Assembly (NCBI GenBank): GCA_029747015.1
Contig: JAKOGI010000418.1
Coordinates: 414,501 to 478,500 of the forward strand
Origin: Carnegiea gigantea
Lineage: Eukaryota; Streptophyta; Magnoliopsida; Caryophyllales; Cactaceae
Direction: 5' to 3'
DNA length: 64,000 nt
Under the pieces are notes generated by a model, which had not been told where the DNA came from, made no database searches, and worked only from the letters and a program-made list of their open reading frames with translations. Shown here piece by piece: positions 21,561-35,061 of this stretch; the stretch's first letter is position 1, and each line of letters begins with the position of its first letter. Position numbers and translations under genes: made by a program.

Positions 21561-24537
21561 TGTAAAACCCTGGAAATTCGATTTGGAAATTCTTGCCCAG
21601 TTGGACTGACCTAGGCCCAAGTCAACCCAAGTCAGTGCTAGTTAATTCTCGTAAAATTCTTCTAATAAATTTCTTGATACATTTTTTTTGGGAAGTATTA
21701 AAATTCCCCCAAAAAAAAAGATTTCCCTTTCCGATTTTTTGTAAAACTCCTAATGTCGTTGTTATTATTTTATTATTCTATTATGAATATTATTATCACT
21801 CTACTATTAATATTATCGTTTTATTATCATTTTATCTGTTTCGACGTATGCAAATTCTACTATTTTATTAATATTATTAATATTATTATCATATTATCGG
21901 TTCCAAGATAAAATGATAATATTAATATTATTATCATCTTATTATCATTTTATCCTTTTATCATTATCCTACTATTTTATTATCCACAAAGAAAAAAAAT
22001 TCAAACCCTAAACCCCCTGATGATCTGCCGCCCCCTCCTCTTTTATTAAAAAAAAAAAATTTGAAAGTGTGTTTTTCCCCCCTTTTCTTCTCTTTTTAAC
22101 CTAAAACCCTAACCACCCATTCCCCCACTCCCCCTCACATTCTCTCTCTCTCTCTCTCTCTCTCTCCCCCTCTCTCTCTCTACCTTTACACCGTCGCCGA
22201 CCACCGTCCGGCCACCCTAGTGCCGCCACCCCACCGGCCGTCCCTCTTGTTTTTGCGCTCTCGGCATTGAATTTGAACGAAGGAGTTTCCCTCGATCTAG
22301 ATCCGGTTTGGATCAAAGGTACTAGTAACAGTGTTTTTTTAACGTTATTTTGGTATTTAATAGTAAAGGTGGATTTTTTTGGCATGATTGGGTCTGGGCG
22401 AGCGTTTAAGCATGTCTAACGAGTATGGGCATATTTTTTGGGCAACCTGAAACAAGCGAAAACCGTGCAAAAAGAAGTCGAACAATCTGGACAGAATTCA
22501 TACTGTTTTTGATGCAATTTTGAAAATTCGGGATAATTATTCTGGTTGTTCAAAAATTATGAACTTTTTATAGCGGTTAGATTAAATGTGAAGATTACAT
22601 GGATTTTTGAATTGGATGAATTGGAGGTAAATTGAGAGAGTTATGGCCAAAATACAGAGCCCTGTCAAATCTGGAAACTGCCGGCATAGGGTGCGGTTTT
22701 TGAATTTTTAGACTTGGTTATGCTGTGAATTTGTGGATGTTCTGAACATGAAAGTTTTAATAAACAAAATTACCTTTCTAGATTGGGTAAGAACATAATT
22801 TTTGGAAGTCGGAAGAAAACGTTATGAGGATGGGAATTTAGGAGTAAAAATCTGGGTAAAATCTGGGGAAGCAGAATCTGGACTGTTTTGCCTTCAAGTT
22901 AGAAAAATTCCCTAGGCTAGTATTGGTGGCCAAAAATTGTGAGATTTACTGAGTAGGAGCATCTCGATGTGTCAAATAATGTTGTTTTAGAATTGGTTCA
23001 TTTGGAGTAGCGTAGCCCGAGTTTTGATAAAATTTGCCGGGACTGTCCTGGGGAAGATAGTCTTTGGCATTGCCAGAAGAAACAAAAATTTGACTGGGTT
23101 CGCGGCAGAACCAAGCCAAGCTCTAAGCATAGAAAAGATAGAGGACATTGTAAGACTTTCAGAGTAACCTAGAACACTGGAATCGGATATCGAGAATTAG
23201 AGTTATAATTTTTGGAAGTTGGACCCATAACTGGCCAGTCGAACCTTTACCCCGGAAAGTGTTGGATGAGTAAAGATCTAGAAAACCTCTTTTTAAATTT
23301 GGGGGAGGCCCAGGGGTGCCCCACACTAAATGTGGACTGACTATGGACTGTTTGTGGGCCCAGGTGCGGAGCAGTGAACCCTAATTAAGGTGACCGAGCC
23401 CGTAAATTGTACGGTACCCAGGTAACAGTCATGCCCTAACCTTTCCCCTGTGTTACTAAAATCATGAAAGTTTTGGGAGTTCTTGTATTGATTCCTTAGC
23501 ATTCCTTTCCAATGGGATGTTTGCTGATGTGAAATTTATAAAGGGTTCATTGGTGGGAACTGAATGCTGTGTTTGTTCTGGAAGTTGGAAATCCCTATAT
23601 TGTAAAAGTTGAAACTTACTGTTGTAAAAGTTGAAACTTTCTGTGATTGTATTTGAAGTTCTGTTTCTGCATTCTGATTTCTGTTGGGAAAAGCAATTAA
23701 ATCTGAATGAAACTGAATGTGTCAAGTTGGTATCCATTAACTAAAAGGAACTAAATAGGAGTAGTTAAATCGATTGGAACTGATTGAAGACCATAGCCTT
23801 CCCCGGGTAATAGGTGCATGCATGTGAGCGGCCACGTACTCAGCCGAGACGTGGGCCAGGTTATCGATAACCACCCATGATGGTGTTAGGCCAGAAAAGT
23901 TAAGCGGTAACCACCTGAGAAGCGGTAGGCTAGGAAAGAGCTGAGCGGCTGCGCTATGTTAGAGCGCAGGCCATGAGACCCACTGGGGTCGCTCACCCAA
24001 GACTTATCTGAAAGTGAACATTTTGAATGGGACTATGGAAGTCTAATTCTGAAATTGATTTTTTTTTTTTAAAGGAAGATGGTGATAATGGGTTGTGTAC
24101 CTTGAAAACATGTTGTTGTTTCCCCCTCTCCCTAAAATGTTTTCAAAATAAATTTGTACGTGTCTTTGACTGTTGGGGGTGAATGTTACTGAGTTTATCT
24201 CACTATTATAAAATGTTTTGTTTTCAGGTGATCTAGCTGTTCTTGGGACTGGGGACAGGAGAGTAGAGCGAGGCTCGAATGCTGGTTGTGCCTAAAAAGG
24301 ATTTTAGAAGTTGTAATAGAATCTAGTTGTTTTAATTATGATGTTCAAGTTCTATGTTAAAATTCTTGGACCCATGTATGGTGGGCCTTGATTCATAAAG
24401 ACTTTGTTTTTAAATGTCAGTTATGATATCCAGCCTGGTATTTCCAAGAATGGAATACGGCGGTACATTTGGAGTTCCTGCTGCCATTCAGGTTAAATCA
24501 GTGGTAAATAAAGAATTAGAAATCTGGGGGTGTTACA
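21561..24537 (+). repeat. 3' LTR of element E
   Basis: 2977 bp, colinear with 12320-15321 including the AT-rich palindrome block (about 21752-21985), the CT microsatellite (about 22141-22190) and the hairpin TGCGCT/AGCGCA (23950-23968). It ends GGGGGTGTTACA, followed by the CATAC duplication. Confidence 0.95.
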
Positions 24538-25981
24538 CATACAACAATGAACTTAAATATTTACAACGTGGTAGGCATCGAGCACTTGCAAAGTCGTCAA
24601 AAGACTTCTGATTGGTCGGCGTCAAAATAACTTCAAAATATCTCTTATACCTACTCAAACTAAACCTGGAAACAGGAATGAGTAAAGGGATGAGCAGCCA
24701 TATGCTTAGTGAGAATTTTCCTACTCCTTAAAACCAAAACCATTTACAGGTAACAATACCAATAATAGTCACACATCACGTATTTATACAATACTATCAT
24801 ATTAGGAAATCATAACCCCTAAGCAAAGATTACCACCCTTATACTTCACACTAGTTCTTCAATTCATCCCTAGGCCCTTAGTGACCAATCTTCCTTTCTG
24901 ACAAGCATTCAAGCATGTAAACAAGTAAGCACAAAGAGTGAGTATGAAACTTTCAAACATACTTTTGAAAACACAATGACTCTCGATAGATTCTAGGAAT
25001 AGTTTATAATTCACGCCAACTTCTTTAAAGCTTATAATTCTTTCTAAAAGTTCTCGAAACATCTAAACTGGTAAGGAAAGACTTGGCAGGAAACATTCTT
25101 TCATAGAATATGCACATTGAAGAGGTTGAATGTACGATGCATGACTAGGATGTAACCATACTTCATTTGAAACTTCATTTAACTATACTTGGAGACATGT
25201 TCGTAAAATATGTACTGGATATGTATATTTGAAAGCTTTCTTTCTTTGCTTAAAAATACTTTACAAGAGGCTCATATTCTTTAAAAGAACTTCTTTCGTA
25301 ATGGTCCTCTAATGACCCTTATAAGCTTTTCAAGTCTTATCCAATATGGCCTCGTAATGGCCCTCAGAAATCTTGCTTTTCTGAAATGCTTAAAATGGCA
25401 AAATGCCAATTTTCTATTTATTAGGAACTTACTCATAGCATAAAAACATCCTATTGTGCTGGCTAGGGGAGATCTACACTGCCCCTAAGTGAGATCGTCA
25501 CTCATAACTCACGTTATCCCCGGGGTATACGTACCTAACTTTTTAGCCAAAACGCGCCCCAACAGAGCGACTCTAACTTCGATATTGTCCTCTGTGGGAC
25601 AACAACTCACACCAAAATAGTCATATCTTGAGTCCAGGCCCCCTCAAGGTTTTCTAACGCGTCACACATCATAATATATCTGGGGAACAGCTCACACCAA
25701 GCTAGTCATATCTTGAGTCCAGTTCCCGGAAACAGCTCACGCCATCTTTGCGTCCACCTCCTAACATTACCTTCGGGGGAAACAACTCATGTCATCTTTC
25801 CATCCAATTCCCACCCTCAAGGTCTGTCCAATCACCTAGCACTTTCTTAGCCTTTAAAACATATTTCATTGCTTTTTCAGTTGCTTACTTCGCTAAAATC
25901 TTACTTTTTAACAAAATGACCATAACCTTTCAAAATGTTTATAGTTCATTCGCTTTTATCTTAAAAACTTCTTGCAAACGA

Positions 25982-26440
25982 AATAAGTTTGCTAACTCGT
26001 AAATCGACTTCGTTTTTAACTTAAAAGCTTCTTATAGATATAATAAGTTTGCTAACTCGTAGATCGACTTCGTTTTTAACTTAAAAGCTTCTTATAAATG
26101 CAATAAGTTTGCTAACTCATAAATCGACTTCGTTTTTAGCTTAAAAACTTCTTATAAACGTAATAAATTTGCTAACTCATAAATCGACTTCGTTTTTAAC
26201 TTAAAAGCTCCTTATAAATGAAATAAGTTTGCTAACTCGTAAATCGATTTTGTTTTTAACTTAAAAGCTCCTTATAAATGTAGTAAGTTTGCTAACTCAT
26301 AAATCGACTTCGTTTTTAACTTAAAAGCTCCTTATAAACGTAATAAGTTTGCTAACCTGTAAATCGACTTCGTTTTTAATTTAAAAACTCCTTATAAACG
26401 TAATAAGTTTGCTAACTCGTAAATTGAAACTCATTTGGAA
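25982..26440. repeat. 60-bp tandem array in the 5' LTR of D
   Basis: Units start at 25982, 26042, 26102, 26162, 26222, 26282, 26342 and 26402, eight starts with an exact 60-bp period, against five plus a remnant in the sister LTR. Confidence 0.9.
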
Positions 26441-26467
26441 CTTAAGTTACTTAGTTAGCGTTTAATT

Positions 26468-26605
26468 CAAACTAGATTCGTAATTAAAGCTTATTGAAAC
26501 ATAAAGTAATAGTCAAACTAGATTCGTAATTGAAGCTTATTGAAACATGAAGTAATAATCAAACTAGATTCGTAATTAAAGCTTATTGAAACTTAAAGTA
26601 ATAAA
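26468..26605. repeat. 46-bp tandem repeat, three copies, in the 5' LTR of D
   Basis: 'CAAACTAGATTCGTAATT' begins at 26468, 26514 and 26560. The sister LTR has two copies. Confidence 0.85.
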
Positions 26606-29002
26606 CTCATTCAAATTAGCAAATAACTCAAACTAAGTTTCGTAATAAACTCATTCAGTTGCCCAATTTTAGTTCATTTGAAATCTATTTTATACTCAAA
26701 GAAGGGTGGTTAAGCAAATTAAAACTTTAAATCATTCTCAGCTTACAACTCTTCAAAACATAGAATACTATGCTCGCTTATGGTTCAAACAAGTTTTCTT
26801 CATAATTATTCAACATAAATGCTTCTTAAAATCATAATGATTTTACTAGCTCGTAACTCGAAACTCAATTGAAACTTAAACAAGCAGCTAGCATAAAAGT
26901 CAGCTAAATTTCATAATTAGTACCTTAATATGTCCTTTTTTAAGACGTTTAAATCCTTTTAAATACAAGGAGAAGTTATATAAAAACAAATGCCTTAAAA
27001 CATTTTCGAATTCACTGTTAGTTCGCTTTTACACTTCCTAAGCCTATCAACTCTTCAGTCGAGTCACTCACTGAATAGTTCGATGATTTAGGATTTCTTT
27101 TAGACTATAAACATCTTCATAAACTGTCAGGCAATTAGTAAGTATTCAAAAGCATTCGTAATCATGAAAACAAGCTTTCTAAACGACCCTTCTTTTAAAA
27201 GACGTCTAAACTTTCAAGAATTGGTCACATAGTATCATGTAGCACATTGGGGGGAAGGGGTTCGCACGTAGCACATTCACACACTTCATAGCACAACTTG
27301 CTAGAATCTACTCAATAAGCCACACATGGCCTTGCAGTCCACATGATTGCGGCAATTCACAACCCAGGCTCCCTCCTCACACAACACCGACCATAAAAAC
27401 CTCAATTTTCTCATTAGTTCCACCTCAAACCATCCAACTACCAAGCTCGGTTCAATATTGACATGCCCAAACCAATAACACATAGAACGATCATATATTG
27501 GTATAACATTCATGCTTAATAACCAACATAGAGTTTAACATATACTTAACTGATGCAAATAGAAACTCCAAAGCAATATTTACTTTCTAGTTCGCAAATT
27601 AATATCCATGGGCATAGTATTTCATTGTAATTACTACGAATAGACCACTAACATGCCCAAACCGATTTAGCTATAACCTTTAGACATAATTCAATTTATT
27701 ACACAATTATTTCAATTAGCATCCTAAAGCTTCAAACGGAATTCGAACTAATAACTGATGATATCACAGTGCCATGCCAACATTCTATTCATTAAACATT
27801 TCTCCAAACTACTCGATTATTAAAAGCTAGCATCAATTCGACAAACAAATGACCCAAAATCAGCACCGTATTTGTAATTTCTCAATCTCGACTCTAAGCT
27901 CGCCCAAACTGATTTCAATCCTCAAAATTGACATGCGCTAGCTAATTTAATTAAATTCATTGAAATTAATAGTAATTTAGGAGTAAAGAAATCCCCACCT
28001 CGATTCCAAGCTAGGTGTTCGTTCGAATGGTTGACTGGCTTGACTTTAGGTGTTCGACCACTCCAAATCCTCGGCTCTTGCTCACCCATGCCTGAACAGA
28101 CCCTAATCGTGTCCAATTCACGTCCAAACTCACAAAATTCGAACCCTAAACAGACCCAAGTTTCACTTACTGACTTGAGGTTGAATTGGGTGTTTGAAGT
28201 TGCGAATTTTTACTCCAATTTGTAGAAGATTGAAGCAACTAAGAGCTGAATTGCATGGCCATACCTGGGCATGTGTTCGTGCTCCAGCTCTCGGCCTAAC
28301 TGACCGAAAACGTGGTGGTTTTGCTCTTATCTCAACCCAAATTTCGCACCAATTGTTACTAGCTTGAAGGGGTGGTCGAATGGGAGAGTTTTGTAACTAT
28401 AGGTGGCGAAAATCTTCTGGGTTTTGAGCATGAAGGCCGCGTGTATGGTGGAGAATGAGGAGGAAGAAGGAGAAGAGCAGAGAGAAAAGAGAGAATGTCG
28501 GGGGGTTCACGCGTGAAGTAAGAAGAAGGAGAGGGGTCACGTATAAATTACCAAAATGCCCCTCCCTCTCTCTTTCTTTCTATGTTTGTTCCAAGTTGCT
28601 TAAGAATTGATACGGCCAACCTAATTTGTAAACCGAATTCTAAACCCAAAATTGATAACATGACCTTTCATCGATTACTCGTTCCAAAAATATCTATGTT
28701 CGATTTAATAAACATCTAACTACTTCTAAGGTTGACAACCTAATCGTATTTGGGTTTCTACTTGAATTAGTACTCGCTAATAACTGTTAATAACGCTTAT
28801 TAAAAATTCATTGAATAAATTTTCAAACTAATAATAATGATAGTAATAATTTTTAGTAAAGATGATATTCTTTTAATAAAATTATCGCTCACATAGGCAC
28901 ATCGATAATAATTTAACTCGTATCGTTAATAAAATACGATTTTTATAGCGTAAAAAGGCATTATGAACAGCTTAATGGAAAAATAAGTATGTGGGTATTA
29001 CA

Positions 29003-32000
29003 GTAACCTGACTGACAATGTTCAAGGTTGAGGTTGAACGAGACTAGACTAATTAGCACCGGCATCAATTTATTAAGTGAGACCAAAACATCAAACAACA
29101 AAAAAGGAAAAAGAAACAAAAAAGGGAGGGCCACAACCCTCTTCATCGGGCAGAAACACGAGCAGGGGGGTTCACCCACCCAGCCCCCGCGACCCCGAAC
29201 CTGGCCAAACGAAGAGAGACACAGAGGGGGGGAGAGCTAGCGGCGGTTAGGCAGCAACGGCACCACACCGATGAGCCAGCCACGGTCTGCGGGCCTCCCC
29301 TCCGTAACAGCTTGCTGAGCTAAAAATCAGAAAGAGGGAGAGATCGAGCAATCTAAGAAAGAGAGAAAGCAAGGTCCGGCTAGGCGTCGGTGATGGCACA
29401 GGTTTGGCAGCAAGGTGTTTCTACCGATGGGCTTGAGTTCAGTGACCGCCAAGAGCCACGCGAATCAAGGGTTTAAGGGCTAGGGTTTTCAAACCCTATG
29501 TGCCACAACTATCATCACCCACACCGTCGGTGGTGGAGCTCGATTCTAGCGGCTGGGCGACGTCGAGAAAAAGAGGGAGTAAGGAGGACGGGTAGCAATA
29601 ACCACGGCAACGGAACAACTCGTCTCGTGAGATGGGTTTTTATCTGTTTTTGCTTCCGGGTTGTTCGTTAAGTTCAATTCTACCCAACTTTATTAAGCAG
29701 CTTTTAAATTGTTCTCGCTTACCCATTTGCATGTCGTGCCATCTTTGTGATCCTCCTTGGTGTCCAATAATCGTTCGATGAAATACGAGACTAAACTGAA
29801 AACTCGGGGAGAGGCATCCTGCCAATTGCATTTAGGCTAGAGACCGACCATGCAACCCATAAATAGGGTCCTTAGCTTAGAGTCCAGGCGGGTTGTTCCC
29901 AATCCCTTAACCTACTATTAATTTACAAATGTTTTTGAAATATTTGTGGTAGCTAATTTAGTAGTTAGGTTGAAATTATAACGAATTGTCAAACTGCAAG
30001 TAGCCAGTGAATCATTTAGGTTGAACTGGAATGGTTTTGAGGACCGTTGTGGTCAGTGCTGTGAGGAGGGAGTTCGGGTTGTGTCAAATTCTGTAAATTT
30101 ATGAAGTGCGATTTTGTGCTTTGATGCCGTGTATTACTTATTATTTGCCTGAATCTGGTTGTAGCATATTACTTAATCGAGTCATGGTTTTACTGGCCGT
30201 TACCCCTTTAAGCTAATGTAACTGTGTTATGCAAACAATTTGCGAATGTGAGAAACTGTGAAAGGTTCATTTAAAGGATTATTCATACGATTTTAGATGC
30301 TCTTGGTTGTTTATCAGTTTGTCTGTCTAAATTGCTGAAACTTCTTGTAATATGGGTAACCCATAACCGTCGAACCACTCAGCTGAATGGCCCAGTTGAA
30401 TGGCTCAATGGGTTTAAGGAATTGAAAAGAAAACGCGGATTGAGCATGATGACGTTTAAGGGATATAAGTTGTTTTAAACCGCTCCTCTTGCATATGAAA
30501 AGTCGGAATGAACATTAACGGTAACTGAAGTAATTAATTGCTAAACATAGCTACGATTTAAATATGAAAGGCATACATTGATAAGTGTGTAAGTGGTTTG
30601 CTTCATATGTCTAACATATGAATATGTGGCTAACCGTGAACATTAGACCATTCATTTAATAAAGGTGAGATGTGATTAAATGTTGTAATACCTTTTCATA
30701 ACCTAACTAATACTTCGTACAAATGCATGGGGCTTTGTGTTATGAAATGACTGTTGCATTTGAAATGTAAAGAAATTGAGATATTCACGTGTGAATGCAA
30801 CTATTAATGTTTGAAAATGAGTTTCCATATCACCTGTCTTGAAGAGTGAATGAATATGCAAACATTAACTCGTTTTTAAGCATATTTTACCAAATGATTA
30901 GCTTTATGCTTTCTAGATCGATGTGAAACCATTAAGGCTTGGAGCCTTGTGAGAATGAGAATGTCATTGTTTGTGATACAAAGAAAGTTTTAACGCATAC
31001 GCATTTAGAGGTGAAACGCATTTAAAACGTTTTAGGCTAGGAAAATGGTGCTACATGTAACCTTAACAGGGGTAATATGCTGCCCATGGAATAGAGCCAG
31101 AAGTGGGAACCCTGGAAGATCCCGGTGTGGATAATATGAAATATGAGTGACGATGTCACTGGTATGATGGAACGTAAGTGATGGCCTCACCTGTACCCAG
31201 CACAGATATGAGATTCCTATGCTTGTAAAAATGATTTCGTATGTGTGATGTGATGTGAATGCCTCGTTCAAGGGTGATGTTGGTGTAAAGATTTGAAAAG
31301 GTGCATATCTTCTTGAAAAGAGTTTTCATTAAGTTTCAATTATTTGCCAAGTGCATAACGACGGTTTTATAAGAACTTCCATTGATTTAAGCGATATGCA
31401 TTAATCTTACTCTCTTCCCAAAAAAAAAAATAATTAAAGGAGTCTCACTTGGTCATTTGGTTTAAACTCCTTGACGATAGGTGCTTATATGTGGACTCAG
31501 TGTTCTATTGCATCCAATACCTGGATTATTACATGAGATAGCTTATTAATGAATCCTGTGTGCGTGTTATATGAAGTTATGCGTATATTGTGTGATGTTA
31601 TGTTGATATAACATGGAATTACCACCAATAAGCTATAAGAGACTTAGTTCAGGCAAGTTGAGTACCTTGGGCGTGAATTAGAAGGAGTATAGGGTTACCA
31701 TCGTACTAGAAAAGTCATTGAGGTGACGACAGATGTAGAAGACCCTACATGCTTATTATATGATATTATATATTAGATTGTGTGTGTAAGTGCTAAAGTA
31801 TGACGCACAACTATTTTGTTTTCTGGGGGTTGGGAGTCATTCACTGGGTGTGTGGTAGCTAATCCCCCTATCTTTTCCCCTTTTTTTCCCAAGTTCCTAA
31901 AGTGACAGGTAGAAGTTAATTCACGTAAGCCGAGGTGGAGTCTACCTCGCTGCACTAGAAGTAGACTTACATGCTTCTGTACGTTAAATTGTGAGCTTAG

Positions 32001-32461
32001 TAACGTATTGTGATGTACTTTAAGTTCTTGAGTACATGTAAACTAATTACTGAAGCCATGTAATACGCATTATCTAGAAGTTGCTTTGTATGGCCATGTG
32101 AGCCGACCATCTAATTTATCAGTCGTCTTATTACTGAAGTTGTTTATTTTCTTTTGGGATGTAAACCTCAGTACTCTAGATGTGTGATTCGTTGAGTCGT
32201 ATTTTCTAATTCTTTTCTATTATTGAACTATATTGTTTAGTATACTCCGGGTGTGTGGCCCATAGAGTTGTGATCTTCGGTGTGTAGTCATTGAGTTACG
32301 AATGTATGTTTGTGCATTTATCGAATGCACGAACCCATTGTAAGGCTAGAAGCCTGATTTTAGCCCATTTTTAGATGGAACTCAGTCCGTTTCGCCCCAA
32401 AATATAAGTAGGAATAAAGAAATCGTTAATTCTTCTAACCCTGGGTGTTAGGGGTGTTACA
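29003..32461 (+). repeat. 5' LTR of element B, second segment
   Basis: The segment matches 50565-53914 closely, for example 'GAACGAGACTAGACTAATTA' and the 'CCCATTGTAAGGCTAGAAGC' stretch near the end. It closes with GGGGTGTTACA at 32461. Together with 4537-4753 it makes an LTR of about 3.7 kb. No ORF in it has a recognisable product. Confidence 0.85.
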
Positions 32462-32463
32462 GA

Positions 32464-32475
32464 TGGTATCAGAGC
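32464..32475 (+). other. Primer binding site of element B (initiator Met tRNA)
   Basis: TGGTATCAGAGC two bases after the LTR end, identical to the primer sites of D and E. Confidence 0.95.
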
Positions 32476-35056
32476 AAGCTCCTACGACCATACGCCACAA
32501 CCTGATTCTTGCATTTCGTATAGTCACCTAGGAACACCTTGTGATAATGTGAGTCGTACTCTGTGCGCAAGTGTGCCTTATGGCATGGTCAATTGCGACT
32601 TACGTGTGGCCCAAGTAGGTCGATTGATTAAAAAGGGTGAGTTATGCATTAGTATAAGAGCTAAATAGCTCCCCATGCCTTGAGGTGACATTGTGCGTGC
32701 TCCATTGGTGCAATGTGTTCCTAACGTACTAATTGACTTGACTTATTGACTGTTATGTGATTCGGTTAAGCCCATCGGATAAATGTGAATCGTGTGTTAG
32801 AATGTGAACCCAATTAACTTGTGCATTCTTGTGTGAGCTAAGTGATGATTCGAGTAGTAAATGTCTTATTCGTGCGCCATAATAAATAATCGAAAGATAA
32901 AGCACGTTGATTTAAACTCGAACGATTGAAAATTCTTTTTCTAAGCTCATTCTTTGCCTCTATGCGTGGATTACTCCTCGAGCTATACAATAGAGAGAGC
33001 AGACATACTTAGAGATGGTAGAGAAGAGCCTAAAACTGGACAAGTTATTTTCCACCTTTGAAATTTAAGAGTTTGAAATGTTAACATCCTTCTGGCTGTT
33101 GAGTTCAGTTTTACTTTGCACTGAAGCAATTGCGCTCCTTTAGCAATGATGAATGAGTTTAGGTTCACAAGTACATGTTCTTATGCGTGTCGGGATATTG
33201 CCTGTGAATGTGTACGTGCTAAGATGTGTACCTCGATGGAATCGTTCGTCATGGACTAGGAGAGGAATGATTGGAGCTCAGTTTCTATGATCGATAATCC
33301 TACTAAATGATACCTTCCTCTTGTGAATTCTAAATTGCCTGATGAAATTAAGGGATATTTCCATATACATGCTAGAAAGATTAAATGCTAGTGGTAGGAT
33401 CTCGTTAAACACTGCGTAAGTGTACCTGCCGTTCCCCATCTTTGTCGTTGTTACCTGTACAGTGCATCACTTGCTTTCTATCCTACCGACTGCTATTCGT
33501 GATGTGGGATGACAATATCTTGGCTGGAATGAACCCTAATGCACGTAAAAAGTGCAAGGGAGGGAGAACCCAGCAGACTTTAGAATTGTACATAGTAAAC
33601 GACTCCTATTAAGGTGAGCAACCTACACGGTAAGAATCCCATGATCACCTATGGGACAGGAGTGCCTCATAAGACCTCAGCGCATACCTATAAGACCATT
33701 AATGTCGACCATTCTCAAATAATCATAGCTCGTTAGACGCCAATCTTTCTTAAATCTAGATGAGCTTTAGGGCATACCATTGACCACAGGTGGCAAGTGG
33801 GGGTTGCACGCAAGTATACACGTTTAGGTGTTTTCCCTATGAGACAACCCCGCGAGTCTACAGGTCTTAAGAACTAAATATGATGTCATGTGCTGCGTGA
33901 GGCCATAGGAGTATCTATAGATAGGATTGTTGTAAGTGGCCATCGATGTGTTTGTGGTCAAATGCTAACAGAATGAGTTTTTCATGATTGCTTAGCTTGA
34001 ACTTGATTAAACATATGACTGTATTAGTCGAGCAGATTAATCTATGCTATTAGTTACATAACATGACTCTTCAATCATCATTTACAGTCCCTCAATTCTG
34101 TTTTCTCATGTTATAGTTGGAGTAACACGATGTATGTAATGCGCGACTATATGACAATAGAGTTACATTTGCATGTATTCATATCTATAGAAGGGTATAC
34201 CTCAAGTGTAAGAAAGGTAGCACGGTAGAGCATTCAAGGGCATGTCAGCACAAATATAGATACTCACGTCTGTTACGTACGATCATTGATGCATTATAGG
34301 AGTTGGGTCACTGACTAGTTGTGTGAATGAACTGTTAAGTGCATACGCTTCTTAGTACCTGTTTTGAGCCTGTATAGGATGCAGTTGAATTCGATGCACG
34401 GTCTAATATGTGTGGCTGATCGCATTATAAGATCGTTGGGGTGTTACTTGCATTACATGACTCCTATTGCTTCATGTTATAGATTGAGTGGCCGGATGCA
34501 CATATATTCATTACATGACCTAGTGACTATCAGAATTTGCATTTGCATGTGCTTACCATCGCATATCTTATGTTTACTAAGGATAACATGCTAGTACCTC
34601 ACATTTAGGGGCCAACCTCTATTTGGATACGTAAATGCCTATGTGCTTCATGTGACACGATGATGTATAGGGTACCTGGGGTCAAATGCAAGCCTTTATT
34701 GTATCACCTAGTCTTTAAAGTTATGGAACGTGGCAGTTAAAGTTTTTGATTGAATTGTTCAGGTGCATTTTGAGTATGTATTAGTATATACGTATGCCAT
34801 CCTCATTGGGACATGGGCATGTCAATTTACCTGCATAGCATCATGACTTAGAGAGAAACCAATTTCATAAGGAAACCTGATAATAGAGCTTTACATTAGG
34901 TAAACCATTGTGATTAAGCTAATGTAATTATCGGCCCTGTTATTTCTCGTTTAACTACACTTAATGGCAGAATATTCTGCATAGGAATGATTGTTTTCGT
35001 ATGTATAATAGGGAGCATAAGTTTAGACCTCTAAATTACTGACTTGGTAACTCTTA
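32476..35056 (+). mobile_element. Left internal region of element B, no recognisable coding
   Basis: About 2.6 kb between the primer site and the insertion of C. I find no gag, protease or RT motif. A short frame near 34195-34260 ('LKCKKGSTVEHSRACQ') faintly recalls a zinc knuckle, but the spacing is wrong. B is either badly decayed or a large non-coding derivative. Confidence 0.6.
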
Positions 35057-35061
35057 TGCTG

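Larger units (their letters stand above)
12320..24537 (+). mobile_element. Element E: Tekay/Del-type chromovirus, nearly complete, inside the LTR of D
   Basis: The LTRs are 12320-15321 and 21561-24537, with TG...CA ends and a perfect 5-bp target duplication CATAC (12315-12319 and 24538-24542). Order: primer site, extra ORF0, gag with two zinc knuckles, protease, RT, RNase H, integrase, chromodomain, polypurine tract. The domain order and the 'VLWANHE...ATWE' chromodomain place it among the chromoviruses, most likely Tekay. Gag-pol is in a single frame but carries six stops, one late frameshift and a mutated RT active site. The LTRs differ by only a few per cent by eye, less than those of D, which fits E being younger. 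Confidence 0.95.
4754..29002 (-). mobile_element. Element D: minus-strand, pol-deleted chromovirus-like element
   Basis: The LTRs are 4754-9364 (3' LTR) and 11991-12319 plus 24538-29002 (5' LTR, split by E). Orientation is fixed by a minus-strand primer site at 11974-11985 and a minus-strand polypurine tract at 9365-9376. The flanks are GTAAG (4749-4753) and GTAAC (29003-29007), a 5-bp target duplication with one mismatch. The internal region is only about 2.6 kb and codes for an extra ORF, gag and a fragment of protease. RT, RNase H and integrase are absent, so D could have moved only with enzymes supplied by a relative, or lost them after insertion. Confidence 0.85.
24538..29002 (-). repeat. 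5' LTR of element D, second segment
   Basis: This resumes 'CATACAACAATGAACTTAAA' exactly where 5080 continues in the other LTR, then follows that copy to 'GGGTATTACA' at 29002. It contains longer versions of the 60-bp and 46-bp tandem arrays. ORFs inside it are chance frames. Confidence 0.85.

Noticed and set aside
34195..34260. Possible zinc knuckle of gag in element B ('LKCKKGSTVEHSRACQ')
   Set aside because: The cysteine-histidine spacing does not fit CX2CX4HX4C and no gag sequence surrounds it.
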